64,000 nucleotides of DNA. Source: Malurus cyaneus samueli (taxonomy: Eukaryota > Chordata > Aves > Passeriformes > Maluridae). The DNA lies in NCBI GenBank assembly GCA_009741485.1, contig CM019230.1, positions 9,820,074 through 9,884,073 on the forward strand, read 5' to 3'. Below, piece by piece: positions 13,207-23,260 of the stretch. The stretch's first letter is position 1, and each line of letters starts with the position of its first letter. The notes under the pieces were generated by a model. The model saw only the letters and a program-made list of their open reading frames with translations. It was not told the DNA's origin and searched no databases. Made by a program: the position numbers and the translations under genes.

Positions 13207-16200
13207 AGAACATCCCCTGTTCAATGTTTGGATGTTCCTAAGTTGACCCCTAGACCGATGTGGGTTTCTGGAAACCTCACACGTCAGTCATAGTGATACT
13301 AATTAGAGTTTTTATAAATATCCCAACAAGCCCCTTGTTCTTAGGCCTATCTGTCATTTGTATTTACCTATTTACTTCAGCTCTTTCTTTTCAGGAGGTT
13401 AAAGAGGCAAAGCATTTTCTCCCTGGTCCCAAGCAAACCTCCCGTCTCTTCACACGTACCCACAGTGTTTGGGTTTCTAGTTGTTAATTTCATCAGGAAC
13501 TAGTGAAAGCCTGATGTTATCGCCGGTGTGTAGGAAGAATTGAAACACGGAGCTGTGGGTGGGGATGACTCAGGAGCAGGTTTACCAGTAGTTTCAATAA
13601 ATACGCGTTTACAGACACCCCTTTCAACCCGAGGATTTTCTTGGCATGATGGAAGGTGACACAAAATGAAAGTCTCAGTTGCAAGAACTCTTCTTGTGAA
13701 CAGACAGAATAAAAGAAAGAACCTACATTGTCCAAGCAGGACATCATTTATGGGGAGAGCAAACTGCTGTAAATGAATGAGGACACCTTGTTCTGCATGA
13801 ATTACATATCTGTTTCCATTTTGCTACCTCTCTGCTTCAGCCCCCTGGAAATATTTTTCCTTTAAGACCTCTCGACATTGTCACTAGCTTTGCAGATTGC
13901 TTGTGTTTTGAACATGGGAAAAGCCACATTTGGAGGAGCAGTTAGGTGAAAGTAGGTGGACTTTTCTACACCAAGGGATAACTTCTCATAAATCTGCTGG
14001 ACTACATTTGTCTTGCAAGTTCTCCTCAAGCCCCTTTTATCTATGCTCATCAAGGTCGCATCGGTTTAAATGTTCACAGGGAGGCTGAGCCAGTCACTGG
14101 AGACACACTGATTTGTGATCCTGTATTGCAACAGCCTGAGCAATTAATATGAGCAAAAATTCCCATTCCATGTCATCATTATAGACCTTGTAATATTTAT
14201 TTCATTACTAAGACCCTAAAAGATGCAAGGGGTAGTAACAGCTCCGCATATAGCTGAAGGTGGGAGAACTGTCACTTTTCTCATCTGCCTCCATGCCCCA
14301 AAATAAAGATCAGTTCTGACAGTAGGGCTCAATGGATATTTTAGTAAAGTCTCAGGTATCTATTGCTATTTTTCTCCTGAAGCATAGAGGATAAAAGCCA
14401 GGGCTTCAGGACAACTTCTCTTGCATGAACCAAGAACAAAGAAACACACTATCATGAAACCTGGGTATGGTTGGGATCCTGCTCGCCTTTTCTCTGACTT
14501 TGTTTTCCCAGTGTTTTCAATCTGGGGAAAGTATTACCCCAGCAAAAGAGATCTGGCTTTGAGATGATAAACTGTGTCCTCAGCCCTTTCACTCTCGGGC
14601 AGGACTGTAAGGAGAACCATCCTCTGGGATACCTGCACAGACCAACATTTATTGTTTCTAGTGGTGCCCAGCAAAAAATGTTCTTGGCAAAATAAGTCTA
14701 ATAAATTAAACCCCTTGCTATCCCTGTTCTCAATATCACCGTGGTCCAGTGAATCGTACAGCACCCCCTTTCATCCTCAAGGCTTGTCTGGGCAGCTCTT
14801 TCTCCAAGCTAAGCAATATGAGTGAAAGCAGACAGAAAGGAGGTGTAGTTAGCATTCATTCATTGCTTATGTACAGGCTGTCAAAAGTAATGAAATTTTA
14901 TAACAGATAGGCAGTAATCAAAATCTTGGTGTTATTTATCTTTCTCACTCTCGGCTCTTCATCCTGGGTAATTCTTTATTTGCCTTTAAAAATGCCAAGA
15001 TGACTAAGCACAGGACCCATCTACCCAGAAAACTAAACACTTGTGTGAATGCATGGAGATAATTAATGACCACCTGGCTCAAGTGATGAGTGACTGCCAG
15101 GCAAAATATTCTCCCTCTCATTGATTTCTGCCAACCTACTTCCTCTCTCCCACTGAGCTTCCCCAAACTTCAAAAATATCTATTATTGATGGTTTTCCCC
15201 CTCCCCCTTATGCTATGTCTCCACAAACTACAACTGATATTTGCAAAGACATTCCTTGGGCTGGAGGCACTCACAGATGTGCAGTGGGCACAGGCTGCCT
15301 CACATGGCCCCAGATTTGAATCGTTTATCCTGATAGGTGCCAGCAAGGCTTGAGAATTTCATTTATTAGAGCTTTGTCGCAGAGGGTGTAAATGGATGCA
15401 GAAAATATTTTGGGAAAGGGAGGAATCTTGGACTTTAGAAACCAAAACCAAGCCAGCCTGCTTTGAGGTAGCTACGAAGGAGAAAAACCAAAACTAAAAC
15501 ACCCTGCAAAAGAAAGGTGCTAACTCTGCCTCTGGAGATCATGCAAAGATAGGAAAAGCTATGAGAAAATATACTCAGTATAATGAGATAGCAAAAAAAA
15601 TTTGCCTCTGCCTTTCATGGGGTGATGCCTGAAAAGCAGTCTCTATGCTCCTGACAGACCAATTAAACAAGAGAGATTAGCATAACATTTTCAGTGATAG
15701 GGGTAAATCTCTATCTGCACATCTTGTCTCTTCTGAACTGTTGTCTGTGAATCAGCCACACCAGGTATGCTGTGGGACCTCCTCCTCATAGGACGGGACT
15801 GGAGGTTCCCCCTCTGTGTTTTATTCCCTCCTTTTTCCAAATCTCCACTGCCTGCTGGTTTTTAACATTTTTCCTATGGCTTTTGGATCAGGGCAATAAT
15901 CTGCTGACAGGCTATACACCAAGAATCTTGAGTGTGCCTTATCTTAAAGTGCAAATTAACTTTAACTTGGAAGCAAAGTAGCAGACTCAATTAAGAATGT
16001 CAGCTCTGTTTGAGCTCTCCACCAAAGATGGGCATCTGACAGAGATGCCCTGTGCTCTCCATGAATAACCTAATGATTTAATCACCAAAGCCAAACACTA
16101 ACTGGGCTATGGAGTCAGGACAGCACCTCTGCAATGGCTTAAATGAGATTTCTTCTGGCAAGATGGCCTCTGCCCCTTTACAGAGGCACATCTTTCTTCT

Positions 16201-16878
16201 GTAGGCCTATTTGTGCTGCCAAAAAGGGGGGATTCTAGTCACCTCAGATTGCCTCCCTGGGCTGCAGCGATCAGGACACCCTTTTCCTGGTTCCCCCAGC
16301 CATTATTCACTGCTAAGCACTGGCCTGTGGCAGAAAACCACTGGAGCTGGAGTTAGGGTGTCTAAGAGTCTCTTTGGTGTGGAATTTTGCCTCTTGGGAA
16401 CTGCAGTGGAAGAGTTGGATGACTGACAGGCTGGCCATCAGAGAGTGAGGGCCAAAGAAGTGAAAATAGCCAAAAAACAGACTCTTTTATCCTTGACTCC
16501 TTTTAGATCTGTGGATGATCTGTGGATCTTATAATTGGAGTCTCACAATCATTGTATTCTCTTAGGAGCAAGTCAGTTCTCCAAAGCAGGTCCTATTACA
16601 GTGAGCTCAAGTCAGGAGAAAAGACAGGAAAGAGCCTGACTGTGTTCCAGCGCTGGGTGATTCTGGGAGACCCAGTCAGTCAGGCAGTCTGAGAAGCAGC
16701 TGCACTGGGAGAAGAGGAGGGGGCAATTATTGGTTCTCAAGTGCCAAACACTGTTGTTTGTTTGCTTTGTTGCTGGTATGCTCCTGAGGTTTGTGCCTTT
16801 TCTTTTCTAGCTCAGCCCAGACTCAACTTCACTCTTGGTCCCTGAAGAATTTGTAGCTGTCTGGAAGGCTGCAGTTGG
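13207..16878. other. unique non-coding DNA
   Basis: No gene, RNA or mobile element recognised. Short open frames only. Confidence 0.55.
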
Positions 16879-16954
16879 CTTCCCTCAGCTTTCCCTCAGC
16901 TTTTCCTCAGCTTTCCCTCAGTTTTCCCTCAGCTTTCCCTCAGCTTTCCCTGAG
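16879..16954 (+). repeat. 11-bp minisatellite, about 7 copies
   Basis: CTTTCCCTCAG is repeated about seven times head to tail in 76 bp, the first copy being one base short. Single-base variants (TTTTCC, TTTTCCC, CCTGAG) occur in individual copies. The strand is markedly pyrimidine-rich. Such short arrays are usually length-polymorphic. Confidence 0.93.
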
Positions 16955-18120
16955 CTACAAGAGGTTGTTGCTCTGATAACTCCTGAGCTAAAGCAGCACC
17001 TCAGGTAGGGAAAATTTCAAGCCCTTCTGGCATGTTAAAGAAAGCAAAAGATCTCTTTGGAGTTGTCCTGCTTTGAGGCCTCACTGATTTCCGCCTCTGC
17101 TTAGTAAAAGAAAATGAAAAATCTGAAAAATCTCTTGAGAATGGGTGACATCCACCTTTTCCTTCAACAATTGGAATCACGCTACCAGAGCTCAGACTTC
17201 TTTTTTCCTTGTAACTGAGTTATTGCCTTCTGCTCGAGCTTGCAGGGGAAGATGTGGTGGTGCTACGGCATTTCCCAGATCCCAGGGACACTGCAGAGGA
17301 GAAAGCCTCACTAAGAATAGACAAAATCAGGATTGTGCTCCTCCATCACCAGCGCTGGGGGCTTCTCCCTGTGCTTGAAGAAAGGATCCCCAAGCTCAGG
17401 GTGTCTCCCACCACTCCAGCCAGAGCAGGTGTTATCTGTTCAGACAGAAACAATGAAATCTCTGAGGAAATTAGTACCGGCCCCTAGTTGAGGATCTAAT
17501 TTAATGAGCTGCCATCTTAGACTGTAACGGGTCTGGACTCCATCACAAGCAAGTAAGCTGGGTCTGGATCTAATACAAGTGTCTTCAGCACATTTTATTT
17601 TGAGTTCTATTTCCAGGAGAGACCAGTGGATGTAGAAAGCCAGTTTGCTGGCAGTTCCACTGTTTCCTTCCAGTGTGAACATTCAACCAAGTCCCTTCAT
17701 CCCTGTGTAGACCCAGCCCCATCACACCACATGGCTGTGCATCAGTAGAGCCACATTCATCCCAGAAATCACATGTCCCAATAAGGCAACCAGCCAAGAC
17801 AACAGGCACCTCTCCCTCTGTCAGTATCTGCTGTCCTTCCCTGGTTCCTCAGCACCTTCAGCACCCCATTTCACTGCCAGCCCTCTTCTCACACCACTGT
17901 CACAGACAGGGGTCCTGGTGTTACTTGGTCCAGTTTTTGGTGGTGGGGGGATGGGACCAAAAAACCACAAAGATGGCTCCTGTGAGGACGTTCTAGAAGC
18001 TTTCTCCTTCTCCAGCAAAATGTGCCCTATCCCCTGTGTTTCAGAACCAATCCATTGTGGCTCTGAGGTTGATGGACAGTCTGCTGGTCAGATCTGGGCC
18101 AATTGCACAGGTTAGTTACG
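16955..18120. other. unique non-coding DNA
   Basis: No gene or repeat recognised up to the left edge of the provirus, whose exact start is uncertain. Confidence 0.5.
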
Positions 18121-18124
18121 GCTC

Positions 18125-19192
18125 TGTGATGACATATGATCTTGTACTTAGGAAGAATTCAAAACTAGATAGAGGGCGGTCGCCATTTCATTTTTAGGTT
18201 GTTAGTACTTAATTTTAGTATCATGCAATGGGGAAAAAAACAGAGCAGAAGGGTGAGGAGATGTAAGAGAAAAAATGGAGACCCAAGATTATGGTAAGAA
18301 GACAGGTGCTGTGCTGTTGCTGTGGTGCTCAAACATGGAGAAAAACAAGCTGTTCTCGAAAGGACTATTTCTTCAATGGGAGACCTCTACAGAAAAAGAG
18401 AGTGACCTTGCTCTGAGAAAAAACCTGGCCTTTGAGGACTGGAACTGATTAGAAACCAAAAAGGGGGAAGAGGCTCGACCCTCACCCCCTCACTTCTGAA
18501 GCGAGTTGACAATTAGAAGAAATTGTGTTCTGCAGGGGGCTTGACCCCCACCCCACATCTGAAGCAAGTGGATGCTTAGAAGAAGCTGTATTCTGCCAGG
18601 GGATTTGTGATAGTGGCCTTATGCCACCAAAATAACGCAGTCAGCCTTGCAGAACTGTTTTTCCTTTCTCCCACAAGGTAAAGAAAAGAATCCCATGCCA
18701 TCAGTAGTTATACACTGACTGTTTCTTGGGAAAAGACCTTCCACAGCTTGGGGCTGTAAGAACGCTTCTCCTATGATGCTGGACGAAAACCGTAATGAGT
18801 AGTTTGGTCTAGGTTAAAACTTTCATCCCTGCCCCCTTTTGCATGCAGGAAGGCATGGGGCTGGAGAGGGATGACCTGAGAAATACACTGGTCCCCGGAA
18901 AGAATAACAAGTATCTTAAAATGTCCATTTTTATTTTCTTCTCCTTGTAAACTTTTCCCTATCTTTGTTCTTAGTAGTTTTTAGTAATAAATCAATTCTG
19001 GAACTTAAGTTATTCAGCCTGTCTGACCATTTTCTGGAGCCTATACATATCTTTCTCTCAATTATGTTATGTTATCTGGAAACCATATATTTTCATGTTA
19101 AATGAGCTTTTACTGTCCTTTCTGCCTCTTTGGAGGCAGGGAGGGAATGTCATTGGGTGCTTTTGGCTTTCAGCCCGGTTCAAACCACAACA
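18125..19192 (+). mobile_element. upstream (5') LTR of an ERVL-like provirus, left edge uncertain
   Basis: The right end is well placed. The sequence finishes in TTCAAACCACAACA at 19192, followed by four T and then a primer-binding site, the standard order of a retroviral 5' LTR. A plausible polyadenylation signal (AATAAA in 'tagtaataaatcaattc') lies near 18985. The left edge is not clear: TGTGATGACA at 18125 and TGCTGTGCTG at 18307 are both possible. The second is preceded by acagg, which also follows the downstream LTR at 21598-21602; I estimate a chance match of roughly 6 percent. The body is not obviously alignable to the 3' LTR at 20923-21597 apart from the last 14 bases. Confidence 0.6.
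18463..18600 (+). repeat. imperfect tandem duplication inside the 5' LTR
   Basis: Two adjacent units of about 65-70 bp share the order GGGGG, CTCGACCC or CTTGACCC, a CACCCC-rich stretch, TCTGAAGC, TTAGAAGAA and TTCTGC. Tandem duplication in the U3 part of an LTR is a common form of enhancer duplication in retroviruses, which may be what this is. Confidence 0.7.
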
Positions 19193-19196
19193 TTTT

Positions 19197-19270
19197 TGGT
19201 GCATTGGCCGGGAATCAAAACCGGGCCTCCCGCGTGGCAGGTGAGAATTCTACCACTGAACCACCAATGC
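19197..19270 (-). other. primer-binding site holding a complete tRNA-Gly(GCC) complement
   Basis: The first 20 bases (19197-19216) are an exact complement of the 3' end of tRNA-Gly including CCA (TGG T at 19197-19200). They sit four bases after the LTR's terminal CA, as a retroviral primer-binding site should. The similarity does not stop at the usual 18 or so bases: all 74 nt of a mature tRNA-Gly(GCC) plus CCA are present in reverse complement. I count three differences from the canonical tRNA-Gly, two of them CpG decay (one in the anticodon-arm region, C56 in the T loop) and one at G53. These damage the internal B box, so it is unlikely to be a working tRNA gene. A tRNA retropseudogene is the alternative, but its exact position after an LTR end argues for a primer-derived sequence. 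Confidence 0.82.
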
Positions 19271-19470
19271 CACCTGGACCAAGTGGATGGCCCTAAATTA
19301 CACAGCGAGCCCATATTGGAAACCTGAATCTCCCTGGGATCCTGGAAATAATCACAAATTGGCCCGAAGCTGAAAATTTTGATCTCACTGATGAAGAGGA
19401 GTAAGAACAAGTGACATGTGCTGAGGAAGCTTCACTGTACAATCAATTGACAGTGGAGGATAAACATACA
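19271..19470 (+). other. short proviral leader, gag/protease/RT deleted
   Basis: Only about 200 bp separate the primer-binding site from RNase H coding sequence, where a complete provirus would have several kilobases of gag, protease and reverse transcriptase. A brief acidic reading (LTDEEE at about 19385-19402) ends at a stop. The deletion happened either before integration or afterwards, and I see no repeat marking its ends. Confidence 0.6.
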
Positions 19471-20027
19471 CTCTTTTCACTGATGGTTCCTGTCACATTG
19501 TAGGGATGAACTCAAAGTGAAAGTCAGCTGTATGGAGCCCCACACGACAGGTCGCAGAAGTCATTGAAGGAGAATGTGGATCAAGTAAATTCGCTGAACT
19601 CAAACCTGTTCAGTTGACTCTGGACATTACTGAAAGAGACAAGTAGCCAAAACTTTACCTCTACACTGATTCATGGATGGTGGCCAATGCTCTGTGGGGG
19701 AGGTTGGAAAGGTGGGAAGAGTATAATTGGCAGTGTAAGGGAAAACCAATCTGGGCAATCAGAGAGTGGAAAGACATTGCAAATCGGGTGGAGAAGTTAC
19801 CTGTAAAAGTCTACCATGTAGATGCCCATGTCCCCAAGAGTAGAGCTAATGAGGAGCACCGAAACAATGAGCTGGTAGATCAGGCCGCAGAAATAGAGGT
19901 GTCGCAGGTAGATTTAGACTGGGAACATAGTGGGGAGTTGTTTCTAGCCGACGGGCCCATGATGCCTCAGGACATCAGGGCAGAGATGCCACATATAAGT
20001 GGGCACGAGACCGAGGGGTGGATCTAA
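19471..20027 (+). pseudogene. ERVL-like pol remnant: RNase H domain and start of integrase zinc finger
   Basis: RNase H removes the RNA strand of RNA-DNA hybrids during reverse transcription. The catalytic signatures lie in one frame: FTDGS with Asp at 19482-19484, FAEL with Glu at 19596-19598, YTDSW with Asp at 19668-19670, and a C-terminal NNELVDQAA with the last Asp. Two in-frame stops interrupt it (TGA at 19518-19520, TAG at 19644-19646). The longest uninterrupted part is 19677-20027. This frame ends just after H-x3-H (HISGH, 19990-20004), the histidine pair of the integrase zinc finger. The WMVANALWGRL and YHVDAH stretches resemble class III (ERVL-type) retroviruses. It is not functional. 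Confidence 0.82.
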
Positions 20028-20820
20028 CCATGGACAGTATCTCCCAGGTTATCCATGACTGTGAGACATGCCTGACATCAAGCAGGCCAAGGGGTGAAGC
20101 CCTGTGGTATGGGGGAAGGTGGGACAAGTACAAGTATGGAGAGGCCTGGCAAGTTGATTACATCACACTGCCCCAGACCTGTCATGGCAAGCCTATGTAC
20201 TCACAATGGTAGAGCCACCACTGGATGGTGGAGACCTACCCTGTGCCTCAGCCACTGCCCGTAGCACCATCCTGGCCTGAAAACAAGTCCTTTGGAGGCA
20301 TGGTACCCCAGAGAGAATTGAGTCTGACAACGGGACTCATTTCAAGGGCAGCCTTATAAACACCTGGGCTAGGGAACATGGCATTGAGTGGGTGTACCAT
20401 ATCCCTTACCATGCACCTTCTGCTGGCAAAGTGGAACACTGCAATGGATTCCTAAAAATCACCTTGAAGGCACTGGATGGGGGGACTTTCAAAAACTGGG
20501 AACGGAATCTAGCAAAGGCCACCTAGTTAGTCAATACTCAAGGTTCCATAAACCGAGCAGGCCCTGCCCAGTCTGAGCCCCTGCATACAGTAGATGGAGA
20601 CAAAGTCCCTGTAGTGCATGTCAGAGGATTGTTGGGGAAAATGGTTTGATCAATTCTGCTTCTGGTAGAGGCAAACCCCTCCGTGGGGTTGTCTTTGCCC
20701 AGGGACTCTGCACATGGTGGGTAATACAGGAGGATGGAACAACCCATTGCATACCACAGGGAGATTTGATGTTGAGGGAGAACCATATGTAAATACCATT
20801 GTTTGCTGAATATTATTGCC
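20018..20820 (+). pseudogene. ERVL-like pol remnant: integrase
   Basis: Integrase inserts viral DNA into host DNA. The reading is split over at least three frames. After a frameshift near 20018, CETC (20060-20071) supplies the C-x2-C of the zinc finger. WQVDYI follows with the first catalytic Asp at 20156-20158, and a stop comes at 20210-20212. A further frameshift leads to ESDNGTHF with the second Asp at 20326-20328, then GKVEHCNG with Glu at 20434-20436. Exactly 35 residues separate the second Asp and the Glu, the classical D,D-35-E arrangement. That frame stops at 20524-20526, and the C-terminal part is broken further. No env follows, which fits ERVL-type elements. Confidence 0.82.
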
Positions 20821-20837
20821 ATTGTCTGTATGTAGCT

Positions 20838-20866
20838 GTACATATATATGTATATGTGTGTATATA
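20838..20866. repeat. short TA/TG-rich simple repeat
   Basis: Alternating purine-pyrimidine sequence of the form acatatatatgtatatgtgt lies between the integrase remnant and the polypurine tract. It is short and probably of no functional weight. Confidence 0.6.
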
Positions 20867-20911
20867 GAGTTAGAGAATATTAGTTTGGATATTAAGCTGA
20901 TCATATTGAAT

Positions 20912-20922
20912 AGGGGGTGGAA
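20912..20922 (+). other. polypurine tract
   Basis: AGGGGGTGGAA, one pyrimidine in eleven bases, lies directly before the TGTCC start of the downstream LTR. This is the expected position of the plus-strand primer of retroviral reverse transcription, and it fixes the left edge of the 3' LTR. Confidence 0.8.
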
Positions 20923-21597
20923 TGTCCTACGGTAGCTGAGTATTTGATTCCTATCATCTGCTTATGTTACAGAAAAGGTAAACAACCCTTCTATAACTAT
21001 ACATTAGTTGAGACTGCTCTGGTTTGTTTTGTGGTGTTCCTCCCTTCAAGGGCAGTGGGAGGGAGAGGTACAAGTTACACACTTTCCTGGAGGAGACTTG
21101 GGCTCAGTGGCAGGGAAGAAGCTGCCTGCTCTCTGGGTCTGCTCCTTTTTTTCCTCGTCTTTGGACTTGTTTTTTCCTCGATTTTTTTTCTTTTCATCAT
21201 CATCTGAGAATTAAAAGATTCCCGTGGCATGACAGGCAAGAAAGATCCTCCAGTGAACCACGGAGTGACTCTGTCCAATCCCTCTGGGGGCCTCGGAGGG
21301 AGAAGCCACTCCTAGGAGGGAAGAAAAAGACTTTAGGATCCAACAGCTGGTCTCACAGGTTTTTTTTTTTTGTTTGTTCGTTTGTTTTATAATTTCATTT
21401 TTTTCCCCTCTCTTCTTTGTGGGCATATTATTTTGTTGTTATTGTTGTTTTGTTAAATAAATAGAGTTTTTTTCCTTTTTTTTTTTCACTTTCCTCCCTG
21501 TGGAAAAGTTTCTCTCTAGGACCTGAGTGGGGAAAGGAAGAGAGTTTGCTGGAACTTGGGAGTGTTCGCCCCCATTAAATTAGTTCAAACTACAACA
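20923..21597 (+). mobile_element. downstream (3') LTR of the provirus
   Basis: About 675 bp from TGTCCTACGG to TTCAAACTACAACA, bounded on the left by the polypurine tract. It has T-rich stretches and a polyadenylation signal at 21456-21461, in the usual U3-R-U5 order. Its last 14 bases match the upstream LTR end (one difference), but the bodies appear too different for a pair copied from one RNA. The element may be recombinant, or the two LTRs may belong to related subfamilies. The acagg at 21598-21602 may be a target-site duplication. Confidence 0.75.
21456..21461 (+). terminator. LTR polyadenylation signal AATAAA
   Basis: AATAAA lies in the second half of the 3' LTR and is followed by a T-rich stretch, consistent with the R/U5 end-processing region of a retroviral LTR. 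Confidence 0.6.
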
Positions 21598-21602
21598 ACA
21601 GG

Positions 21603-23094
21603 GTTAATCCCTGAAGAGCTCAAGGGTGACCAGGGCACCTAATCCAAATGATGGGTTTGTGGAGGAACAACTTTTGTCACTCATTCTAATTGGCGGTGTG
21701 GGACTGAACAGCAGATCCAAGTTGCCTGTGCTTACAAGCTTTAATTTTCTAATTGAAATTTCATAGAAAAGCTGCACCTTTCCGATTATTTGCCCCAGAA
21801 TAAACACTATCTATACACAGACATCTGCCCTCCAGACCAACCTTTCTAGAAGCTACATCAACAAAGTAATGCTAATAAAAATATCCATCTGTGCTTAAAG
21901 ATAAATAAAGCATTAATACACTAAACTGCAGTTTAGATTCTATTAGAGTCAGCTTTAACGACATTACACATCTGTTAGGATGTATTTCCCATCGGGCCAT
22001 CTCGCTCTTGCTTTTTAAAATATCGTTGTACAAAAATATGTGAGAACACTTCTCTGGGAGCCTTTTGCGTGTGTCACACTTGCAACCAGCTCTGCTCCGA
22101 AAGCCCCTTTCCCTGAGACACCCTGCTGGGACAGGGCTAGGGGATTAGAGTCTGTAACCTAAACATTATTGTACTTAAAAGTAAATGTTCCCCCACTCTC
22201 TCTACTTGGGTTTCAGAGCCTCTTCAAAGGGCTGGTTTTTTTCCCTTCCTTGGCAGAAGGGGTAGAGTGTTTCAAACCCCAGAAACCAGATACTTTGCTG
22301 AGCTCCTGCAGAACCGCGTGTGTGCCTGGATGGACCCAGGAAAAACACAGTGCCCAAATCTCTTCTGGCACTGCCAGGACTGAGCTTGCTGCAAGGCTTC
22401 CCAGGCTTTCCAGCTGGAGACTAGCTCTAGGGCTTTTTCCTATGGCATTCCAATGCATAGTAAGTGAGAAATAGAGAGGGGGATGCCCTTCAGTTTTGAC
22501 CTCATTTTTTGTAATAGCTCCCTCTCCCAAAAGAAGGAAAGCTGATTCAACATGTTGGCAACCTTATCTTAAGAAAACTGCTAAATCTGTTTCTCCCAGC
22601 AGTTCTTCTTAAAGGGTAGTTTTATCCTGTTATCCATGCTTGCCAAAGCTGTCTGGAAGTTGAAGCCTGGAATTCATGGGATTGGGATCTAATTCTGCCT
22701 TTCCCCTTTCCCGTGCCTCCAGTCCACATATGTGTAAAATGGGAAGAGGAGCCACTGCCTGTCCTCTAACCTAAAAGGAAGCTTAGGTCATGAACAATGA
22801 ATATTTATATCCTTGCCAGGCTTTAAAGTTGGGGCTGAAAAAAACAACCCAGAAGTATCTCTGTCCTCATTGCTGGCCCTTTGGACAATGAGCTGTTTAT
22901 TAATCTTCTGAGTGCTTATTACAGACAAATGTCACATAGAGCCAAACAAGGGATGAGGAGACCCTGAGCTGTAAGAGGCTGTTCTGTGCCTATCTGAGCA
23001 GAAGACACGTCTCCAGCAGGGACACAAACTTTGCCTCAGAAGGCAGAGTCCCAGCATCTCCAAAAGCTCTAGGGCATTTATTTCCTCCCAAATA
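21603..23094. other. unique non-coding DNA
   Basis: No gene or repeat recognised. An AT-rich, low-CpG stretch around 21.85-22.05 kb could be a conserved non-coding element, but that needs an alignment to other birds. Confidence 0.5.
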
Positions 23095-23260
23095 ACAAGC
23101 AATCGGACAAGAGGAAAGGGTTTTAAGTTGTGCCAGGGGCAGTTTAGATTGAATATTAGGAAGAAATCCTTCACTAAAAGGCTTATCAGGCATTGGAACA
23201 GGCCTGCACAGGGAAGAGATGGAGTCACCATCCCTGAAGGGATTTAAAAGAGGTGTACAT
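23095..23260 (+). mobile_element. CR1 LINE 3' end fragment
   Basis: Plus-orientation CR1. 'caatcggacaagaggaaagg', 'ttgtgccaggggcagtttag', 'tattaggaagaaatccttc' and 'ggagtcaccatccctgaagg' follow in the order found at the start of the CR1 3' UTR. The terminal ATTCTATG tail is missing, so the copy is truncated at both ends. Confidence 0.88.

Noticed and set aside
12365..13213. 282-codon minus-strand open frame
   Set aside because: It lies almost entirely within the solo LTR and reads through its GC-rich core and low-complexity runs (poly-F and poly-L stretches). No domain; a composition effect.
19201..19270. Functional tRNA-Gly(GCC) gene on the minus strand
   Set aside because: The B box and T loop are mutated (G53, C56 positions), the CCA is encoded, and it sits exactly at a retroviral primer-binding site. 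Better explained as a primer-derived proviral sequence.
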